NCBI GenBank assembly: GCA_022559845.1
Contig: CM040125.1
Span: 199,680,102 to 199,744,101 of the forward strand
Source: Amorphophallus konjac
Lineage: Eukaryota > Streptophyta > Magnoliopsida > Alismatales > Araceae
Direction: 5' to 3'
DNA: 64,000 nucleotides
In this document: piece after piece, positions 58,027-64,000 of the stretch
How the letters are laid out: every line of letters starts with the position of its first letter
Numbering within the stretch: position 1 is the first letter of the stretch
Notes under the pieces: generated by a model
Database searches by the model: none
Seen by the model: the letters and a program-made list of their open reading frames with translations, nothing else
Told to the model about the DNA's origin: nothing
Made by a program: the position numbers and the translations under genes

Positions 58027-60394
58027 ATGGCATCCGGTCCTTCTTCCTCTGCATCCCGAGTTGCTGTGACATGGGGGAATGTCCACTTCCTTGATCGGGG
58101 GTCCAAGCGGATAACCCTGGTAGCTAAGTCTTCGGACTTGGAGACTGATACCGTCGACACCGGCCACCTGATGATCCTAGATGATAATCATTTCAAGTAT
58201 GAGCGAGGGGATGGCGTCAGACTGGACCACCCCAAGGACAAACACTTGATGGCATTCCTCGGACGCTTCAACCTTCGCGGGAAGCGCGATATAATTCTTG
58301 TCCATCAAGCTGACGGGGCTTTACTGGCGGACAGAGATAGTCTGACCGAGTCGGTCATTCATGGCATGCCCAGATATCTTCCCAGTGAACCCAGAAAATG
58401 GGGAGCCGTTCTTGGCGTGCAGGAGTTATCTCCAGAGGCTGGGCTACTGACAAGAGCACCACAGTTCACGCCAGCCCGTTGGAACGAGACCGCCGGGCGT
58501 GTTGACAGAGAGAAGCCCGTATACGGTTTATTCCTTGCCCCACTGCACTGGGGGTATCGAGATGAGCCCTTTCTTTTAGACTGCTTAGCAGTCCGTTTTA
58601 AGCATCAAATCTCAGTGGGGTGGTTTGGAGAGCTCAAAGCCACCGATGCCCATGCCTTCAGACCGAGCGCTGTTGAATTTACAGATTATGTGCTGCGGCA
58701 GTACGCTCCAATCTTGTTGCATGCCGGCGTCTATCAGAGCATATATGGTTCCCAGTATCGGTATCCAATCTCCCGAGGTCAGTGCTGCGGGATGATCGAA
58801 GTCTTCTGCCCGGAATACAACACTTTCTATACTACAGAGGGAGAGACTTTGCTAGATCTCTGGAGTCTGTCCCAGTTGAGCGGCTTGCCAATAGATGGGG
58901 AGTCGTATGAAGAAGTTTGTTTCCCGGACTGGCTGAAGGACCAGACGGACGGCGAAGGCAAATACTTTACAAGGCTTTGCCTATCGCTATTTAATGAAGG
59001 CGTACTGCACCCTGTTGCGCTTAACGCTTGATTCCCGGGAAGCGCGGAAGCCTGGTGAGAAGAGACGTGTGCGGATGGGCACGTGGCTTCAGTATTTCTT
59101 TGGTGGGGAGTAGCAATATGAAGACTTCCCCACAGTAGCTCCGACAGTAGTGAAGCGAAAGAAGAGGGCCCGTCGCCAGACAACCTATCCTGCCGCTTCA
59201 GGGAGAGGGCGACAAGAGGGCTCGAACCCTACAGGAGTCGACCCAGTCACACACTATGCCGCCTACCTGACATATTGGCTTTCTCATTCGCTCTTCCTCA
59301 TGGGGACGAGACAGTAATCAGACCGGAGGCCATTTACCCCGCATGTCTGATGGCCTGGGGGACGAAGCTATCCCTATGCCTAGTGGCTTTATGTCTCACA
59401 TATAAGATGTTGGGAGACCTGCATAAATCATGCATCCCTAGAAATTCATGGACAGTTGGTCCGATTCACTTTTTCAACGCCTGGGTCTGCACTTTGTTTC
59501 CTGAAGCAGCTCCCCGGTCGATGCAGTCGGATCATCCTATGCTGAGGATGATCGAGTTTGCTAGTGCTGAGCCGTCTTTACTGTCGGATCAACTTTTTGC
59601 TATTCGGGGGAAGTTGGCCACAGTCCCGGTAGATTCCCTAGGAGTTTTGCATTTTTGGAGCTTGGCAGCTAGCTCCGGCCCCCTAGTCAATAAGATGCGG
59701 CAATGTCGCCTGTTCGAGACAGAGGAGTTTATCCATCCGCTTGCCGGCACCAAGAGTAAAAGGCCAATTCTGGAGCCGTAACTGCTTGATTGGGCACTGG
59801 CCATTCGCCCAAGTGTCCTTGTCTTTAGAAAGAGCGGATTGCTGTGGCTGGAGCTGTACTATCCCTTCCGCTTTGGCCAAAATTTTTGGTACGACCAGCA
59901 GATTCCTTCTTCTTCAGCCCGGTTTAATCTTCCGAACAGGCATCGGGCCCGCCAGACTGCCACGGATGAAGCTCGCACATGGTGGGATTATTTCCATCGC
60001 CGGGAGGATGTGTCCTTTAGGGTTCCATCCCCCGCTTGCCTGCCCAGAGTGACTCCGGACTTTATCAAGTGGTGGAATGCACGAACGGGCTTCTACTGGA
60101 ACTTTCGAAAAGACTGCTGGCATGTTGCCGAGCGTCGTTTCCTAGATTCTCAGCGGGAGCCTGCTTTGGATGTCAATCCATCTTATCTGAAGAAACTGAA
60201 GTCCTGGTCCAATACCGAGGTGATGGCATATCTGGAAGCCATGATGGTCGTGAAGAGCCGGTCGTCCAAGGCCGACCCGAAGATGCCCGACATTCAGAAG
60301 GATGACTACGTCAAGACACTTTGGGGGCTGTGCCGGGTTAGCAGCGAACGGACAGCTCTTCAGACGATTCCCATCCCAGCGGAGGAGCCCCTTC
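58027..60394 (+). pseudogene. Plant mobile domain (PMD) protein, decayed and truncated
   Basis: The ATG at 58027 opens a 334-codon stretch (MASGPSSSASRVAVTWGNVH). PMD hallmarks follow: HAGVYQSIYGSQYRYPISRG, FCPEYNTFYTTEGETLLDLW and LSQLSGLPIDGESYEEVCFP. Around 58975 the frame shifts, and that stretch has TAG at 59111-59113. From about 59280 the first frame resumes with ETVIRPEAIYPACLMAWG. It meets a TAA at 59779-59781 and continues with LELYYPFRFGQNFWYDQQIP. This matches the PMD (aminotransferase-like) family, found in MAIN/MAIL1-type nuclear proteins and in many transposon-borne genes. Copia F cuts the 3' end at 60395. The gene is antisense to the inferred direction of E. An old host PMD gene is the alternative. 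Confidence 0.8.
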
Positions 60395-60627
60395 TGTTGT
60401 GTCCCTGTGGTTTTGATGATGGTTTTAATGGTGGTTTTGATGTTTGGCCTTTGTAGTGAGCTATTCACTGTGAGTCATCTTGTGTGAGTCAAATAGCTAG
60501 TATTCACTTTCTGATCATAATGCAGTTCTTCATTAGTTCTAATATGGCATTGCATAATTGATTATGTTCAGTCATGTTATACATTGGTCTTCAGGCGTCC
60601 CAAGTATGCATATTGTTTCAGGTTCTC

Positions 60628-60970
60628 CAAGTCTATACAATGAAGTCTGATCATTGCATTTGCATTCACAATGCCTTCACGTTTGAAGTCTGTACATCGG
60701 ACTGCTTCTTTTGAAATCTATACATTGTGGCCTTGAAACTTCAAGTATATACACCTTCAGTTGAACGCAAAGTGTATACGTTGCAGCATTAACTCATTGG
60801 GCTACAACGTCAACTCAGCAAGTATGCACATCGCATTTAGACTTTCAAGTCTATACACTCCATCTTCATAGGTTTCAAGTCTGTTCAGCATGCCTTGGTA
60901 TTCACAGCCTTTAAAGTCTGTACATTGGTTCAGACTCCTCAAAGTCTGTACAGCGTGAAGTCTAAACATT
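60628..60970 (+). repeat. AAGTCTRTACA motif cluster, copia F LTR
   Basis: About ten copies of AAGTCTATACA, AAGTCTGTACA or close variants at 20-50 bp spacing. They are in U3, upstream of a second, unrelated motif cluster. Confidence 0.8.
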
Positions 60971-60979
60971 TTCAGGGCT

Positions 60980-61620
60980 TGTCTTCGTGTCGTTTTGTTC
61001 CATTGTGTGCAGAACATTACAGCACCTCGTGTTGGTTTCTGTGCCACCTCGTGTCGTTTCTTCAGTATTTAGTTGCTCATCTCGAGTCATCCTTTTTATT
61101 TTTGCTCTTGTGTTTTCGTGTCATTTACTGTAGTTACTCGAGTCATTTTTCTGCTTTCTTTATTTTATCACGTGTCGTTGTAGCCGTTCCTATCTTCTGT
61201 CCTCGTGTTGTCTTTCCTAGACCCCATGTCTTTCTTGCTTTGTGACCACACTTCGTGTCAGTTTCTGTTTTCATCTTCGAGTTGGTTTCAGTCCATGTTG
61301 TTTTCGTGTTGTTTTCGTCTTCGAGTTGGTTTCAGTCCATGTTGTTCTCCTGCCGTTCTCTTTGCTGTTTGTTATGTCGTATTATTTTTGTATTCGTGTC
61401 TTCGTGTTATTCTTATGTTTATGTCCTCGTGTTGTTTATTTCTATCTTCGTCCAGGTTCCCTCTGATCGCGTGTCTGTCTACCGTTTCGCACCGTGAGAC
61501 TTCCTTCTCACCTCGTGCTGCTCTCATGAGACCTCGTGTCGTTCTCTTTGGAGTGTTTGTTTTGTCACCACTGTATCTCCTGTCGTTCTCAGTGTAGTGC
61601 ACCTCTTGTTGTTCCTACAT
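60980..61620 (+). repeat. CYTCGTGTCGTT motif cluster, copia F LTR
   Basis: About twenty copies of TCGTGTCGTT, TCGTGTTGTT or TCGAGTYRTT occur in a T-rich context, running up to the TATA region. A longer unit around TTCGAGTTGGTTTCAGTCCA is repeated at about 61277 and 61321. Confidence 0.8.
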
Positions 61621-61864
61621 ACCTCGTGCAGTTTCAGCTTGAGTGGCAACCGACTCATTTCAGGTAGAGATATATATATAGCGAACCCTGAGTATTAATG
61701 GTTTTTATCTCCTTGCAGGTCCGAGGAAGATTATTCCCCAATAACTGGGCTGCACGTGATCCAATGCTAAAGGAACCAATGCTATAAAGGCACGTGGCAA
61801 GAAGGTTCTGGACGAAGTGTGGGAGGCACACGCATTCTGTACCTTATCCACCTGTTGCTGCTGC

Positions 61865-61870
61865 TATATA
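61865..61870 (+). promoter_or_regulatory. Candidate TATA box, copia F LTR
   Basis: TATATA followed by a leader rich in GA and AG. A second candidate, TATATATATAG, is at 61671-61681; the sequence alone does not decide between them. Confidence 0.5.
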
Positions 61871-62574
61871 TTGAAGCCTTCGTCCATAGATGAAGGTTGA
61901 TCGAAAGGTGAGAAAGAAAAAAGGTAGAAGTGCAGAGAGTTCGATCCAGCAAAAAGAAGAGAAGAAAACAGAGAGGTGAGGAAAAACTGAAGAAGAGGAA
62001 GAAGAGAGAATAGCAGAAAGAGTGAGAGAGAGAGAGAGAGCTCGAAGCTGAGAGTTCAGAAAGAAGAAGAAGAAGATAGATTCTGGTTTCAGGATCAAAT
62101 CCGAACCAGTTTGCTCTATTGTGAGCTATACTCCGTGTTTCATCATTCCAGCATTCAGTCTGCTGTGTCTTTTTCATTTCGTGTTTTTGACCTTTCTTTA
62201 CTATCCTTGTTTTGTTTCCGATCCTCTAGACTGAGGTCGGGTTCCTCCTGTGGTCTCAGGAGAAGGGAGACTAGTCTCCAGTTCTGGGCTTGTGGGTTGC
62301 AAGTCCAGGGGTCCCTCCGATTAGGAGGAAGAGAGGCTCTGCCTCTGGTGGGTTGCTGGTAGCAGAGTGCTACTGGCTGGTTCACTGGTAGTGGGGCTGT
62401 TACCAGTGAGGTTCCCTCTTGGTATAGAGGAAGAGAGACACGAGTCTCTGGTTCTTAGTGACCGTGGGTTGCTAGAGGCTCCCTCCAGGCAGGAGGAAGA
62501 GGGGAGTTTGTTCCCCTGGGTAAGCTGTGTATCAGCTTCTGTTGGCAAGCTGTGTTGCCCAGCTGTTAGTGAAG

Positions 62575-62626
62575 CCACACTTGGTTTGAGTGTGGGGTGG
62601 ATGTAGGTCTGGAGGACCGAACCACC
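62575..62626 (+). other. Conserved LTR stem-loop block, copia F
   Basis: CCACACT pairs with AGTGTGG. GGTGG (62596) pairs with CCACC (62622) and encloses GGTC/GACC. Both variable stems differ in sequence from copia A, B and C yet still pair. Confidence 0.75.
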
Positions 62627-62830
62627 TAAAAATCTCTTGAGCAGTGGTTTGCATTGTGAGTGTGCTTCCGCTAGATGCTTGAATAGGCGCGTCTCATGTG
62701 TTTGCTCATTGGTTTAATTGAATTTGGTTTTATTCTGAGATTGCGTCCAGCACTTGAGTTTTTATTTGGGCATTAATTATAGAAGGATACATTCACACCC
62801 CTCTGTATCCGGTCATTGCACCCTAACAAT

Positions 62831-62842
62831 TGGTATCAGAGC
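62831..62842 (+). other. Primer-binding site, copia F
   Basis: TGGTATCAGAGC, perfect tRNA-iMet complement, two bases after the LTR end. Confidence 0.95.
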
Positions 62843-62959
62843 GGGTGTCTGCCTAGAAGGTCCAGCGACTTGCAGATCCGATCTTGTAGTCTTCGATGCT
62901 TATCTGTTTTTAGTGCATCAATACTCTTGTTGCCTCGAATCTACATGCTATTTGTTCCC

Positions 62960-64000
62960 ATGGCTAATCCACCGATTTTTAGTGGTACACACTTCAGTGC
63001 ATGGCTTGCTAATCTAAAGAGTTATGTTAAATCTATTAATCCAGACCTGTGGAAAGTAATTTCACACGGTCCTCATGAACTACCAAAGAAAAAGTCCAAA
63101 TGGACTGACAGGCATACCTCCTTGCATGAAGAGAATCAGAAAGCTTTTAATCTGATGAAAGCAGCTATTGACAGAGCCTTATGGTCTTGTCTTCATGATT
63201 GCAGTTCTGCTAAAGATATTCTGAACATGCTGAAGCGAATTCAGAAGACAAAGAAGGACAGCTGCATGATGGCTGATAGAAATAATCAAGGCAGCATTCA
63301 AGATGAAGATGATGAGGTAAATCCTTTTAAAAATTATACTGTAGATGATTGGGAAAATGCATATGCTGAATTGCTAGAATCACATGAGAGCTTAAGAAGT
63401 CAGTATAAAAAGTTGAAAAAGAATACTAGGTTAGAAAGGTCTAGATCCCCATGTGAAAATTGCTCCAGTATCAAGCAACTTCATGATACCTGTCTATCTG
63501 ATATTCGTAGGTATAAAAATCAGAACGAAAACTTGATGAAGGAATGTGAATGTCTAAAATCTGATCTAAATAAGCTGAAATCTGAAGATAATTCTCTTAG
63601 AAAGTTCTCCAAAGAAAATGAAGAAAGTTTAGAGAAACTGAAAAAAGAGAACATTCTGATGATTGAGAAAATTGAAGCCATAAAATTTGTGAATGTGGAA
63701 TTACAGAAAGATATTGAAGAGAAGGAAAAAGATTTGAAGAAATTTATGGCTGGAAGAAAACTTGAAACTAACTCAGAAGATCAGATTTTAATAAATGAGT
63801 TAATTCAGAATGACAAGTTTAAGGAAGAAAATGAGAAGTTAAAAGTGCTGAACTCCACTATGTCTGAGAGGCTTCTAGCTTTAGAAAAAGGAAAATCTGT
63901 TTACTTTGAAGAATCTGAAAAAATGAAAAATCTGGAACAAGAAGTTGAGGATTACAAAATTGCAAACAAAGTGCTAAGCGAATGTGTAAATTACAATGAA
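62960..64000 (+). CDS. gag: Copia F gag, open to the window edge, lacking the gag core and zinc knuckle
   Basis: The ATG at 62960 (MANPPIFSGTHFSAWLANLK) is followed by 347 codons without a stop to the end of the window. It is the only long intact retroelement frame here. The N-terminal part (LWKVISHGPHELPKKKSKW) matches the copia A and C gag starts. At about residues 85-105 it passes from DRALWSCLHDCSSAKDILN to KTKKDSCMMADRNNQ. It then gives NPFKNYTVDDWENAYAELLE, which in copia A lies some 250 residues later, after the gag core and the CCHC knuckle. The missing part was therefore removed in frame. The rest is Lys/Glu-rich, predicted coiled coil. Such a gag could not bind RNA through the knuckle but might still assemble through the coiled coil. 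Confidence 0.85.
   Translation, partial: MANPPIFSGTHFSAWLANLKSYVKSINPDLWKVISHGPHELPKKKSKWTDRHTSLHEENQKAFNLMKAAIDRALWSCLHDCSSAKDILNMLKRIQKTKKDSCMMADRNNQGSIQDEDDEVNPFKNYTVDDWENAYAELLESHESLRSQYKKLKKNTRLERSRSPCENCSSIKQLHDTCLSDIRRYKNQNENLMKECECLKSDLNKLKSEDNSLRKFSKENEESLEKLKKENILMIEKIEAIKFVNVELQKDIEEKEKDLKKFMAGRKLETNSEDQILINELIQNDKFKEENEKLKVLNSTMSERLLALEKGKSVYFEESEKMKNLEQEVEDYKIANKVLSECVNYNE

Larger units (their letters stand above)
44960..60394 (-). mobile_element. Element E: probable Tat-like gypsy element, 3' LTR and adjoining internal DNA
   Basis: A 2.1-kb LTR split by gypsy-2 adjoins internal DNA that holds a PMD gene on the opposite strand. The - orientation is inferred from a PPT-like GGGGGGCATT directly before TGTTGGCACTC (57311 on -) and a TATA box on -. 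No gag or pol of E is in the window, so the lineage is an inference. The internal DNA is cut at 60395 by copia F. Confidence 0.5.
60395..62828 (+). repeat. 5' LTR of copia F
   Basis: TGTTG...CTAACA, 2434 bp. It has an AAGTCTRTACA motif cluster (about 60628-60970), a CGTGTCG motif cluster (about 60980-61620), TATA boxes at 61671 and 61865, a chain of small hairpins (62258-62560) and the conserved stem-loop block (62575-62626). Confidence 0.85.
60395..64000 (+). mobile_element. Copia element F, Sirevirus-like, 5' part (continues right)
   Basis: The 5' LTR, PBS and an open gag are present. The LTR start TGTTGTGTCCCTGTGG resembles the copia A LTR start. It is inserted in the PMD gene. The element runs off the window. 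Confidence 0.85.

Noticed and set aside
60396..60456. C-terminal end of the PMD protein (LLLCPCGFDDGFNGG and following)
   Set aside because: The LTR of copia F begins at 60395 with TGTTGTGTCCCTG; these codons are translated LTR sequence, so the PMD part ends before it.

Overview
The window is plant nuclear DNA made almost entirely of nested transposable elements. The evidence for a plant is Sirevirus-like Ty1/copia gag-pol with very long 3' non-coding regions, Ty3/gypsy chromovirus gag-pol of Tekay/Del type, primer-binding sites complementary to initiator tRNA-Met, an L1-type LINE ORF1 (DUF4283), a tRNA-like SINE and a plant mobile domain (PMD) gene. The species cannot be named from the sequence. 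No intact single-copy host gene is visible, and every coding region except a gag that runs off the right edge is broken.

Layout, left to right. (1) 1-9569: copia element A on +, lacking the start of its 5' LTR. It is inserted in copia B. (2) 9570-24411: the 3' part of copia B (RNase H end, long 3' non-coding region, 3' LTR). It is interrupted by a small SINE (9849-9967) and by Tekay-like element gypsy-1 on - (10115-21032, target duplication CATGC). (3) 24465-26007: 5' LTR and gag start of copia C, cut by gypsy element D. (4) 26008-about 32950: LTR and gag start of gypsy D. Its LTR holds a 3.8-kb solo LTR (28093-31892, target duplication GTGCT), and its gag is cut by a LINE ORF1 fragment (to about 34095). 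(5) 34410-43856: a non-coding LTR element (LARD-like) with 3.7-kb LTRs and target duplication GCTAT, lying in unclassified repeat-derived DNA (34096-34409 and 43862-44959). (6) 44960-57311: a 2.1-kb LTR, probably of a Tat-like gypsy element E on -, split by a second Tekay-like element, gypsy-2 (45348-55592). (7) 57312-60394: internal DNA next to LTR E, carrying a decayed PMD gene on + with its own TATA box and 5'-UTR intron. (8) 60395-64000: copia F, with a 2.4-kb 5' LTR and an open gag that continues beyond the window.

The signals of most interest lie in the non-coding parts of the LTRs. First, four related gypsy LTRs (gypsy-1, gypsy-2, the solo LTR and the LARD) share a block made of CCTACTGAG, a short hairpin, a pyrimidine-rich run and a back-to-back splice site AG|GT. 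This resembles a recursive-splicing ratchet point. In both gag-pol-bearing elements a TACTAAY branch-site-like motif and an AG lie just before the gag ATG. Splicing between these sites would remove the PBS and the LTR end, so translated RNA could be separated from genomic RNA. Second, the same LTRs carry dense arrays of short CpG-armed inverted repeats on both sides of the TATA box. Third, four different copia LTRs share a three-stem RNA-like structure whose paired bases covary between families.
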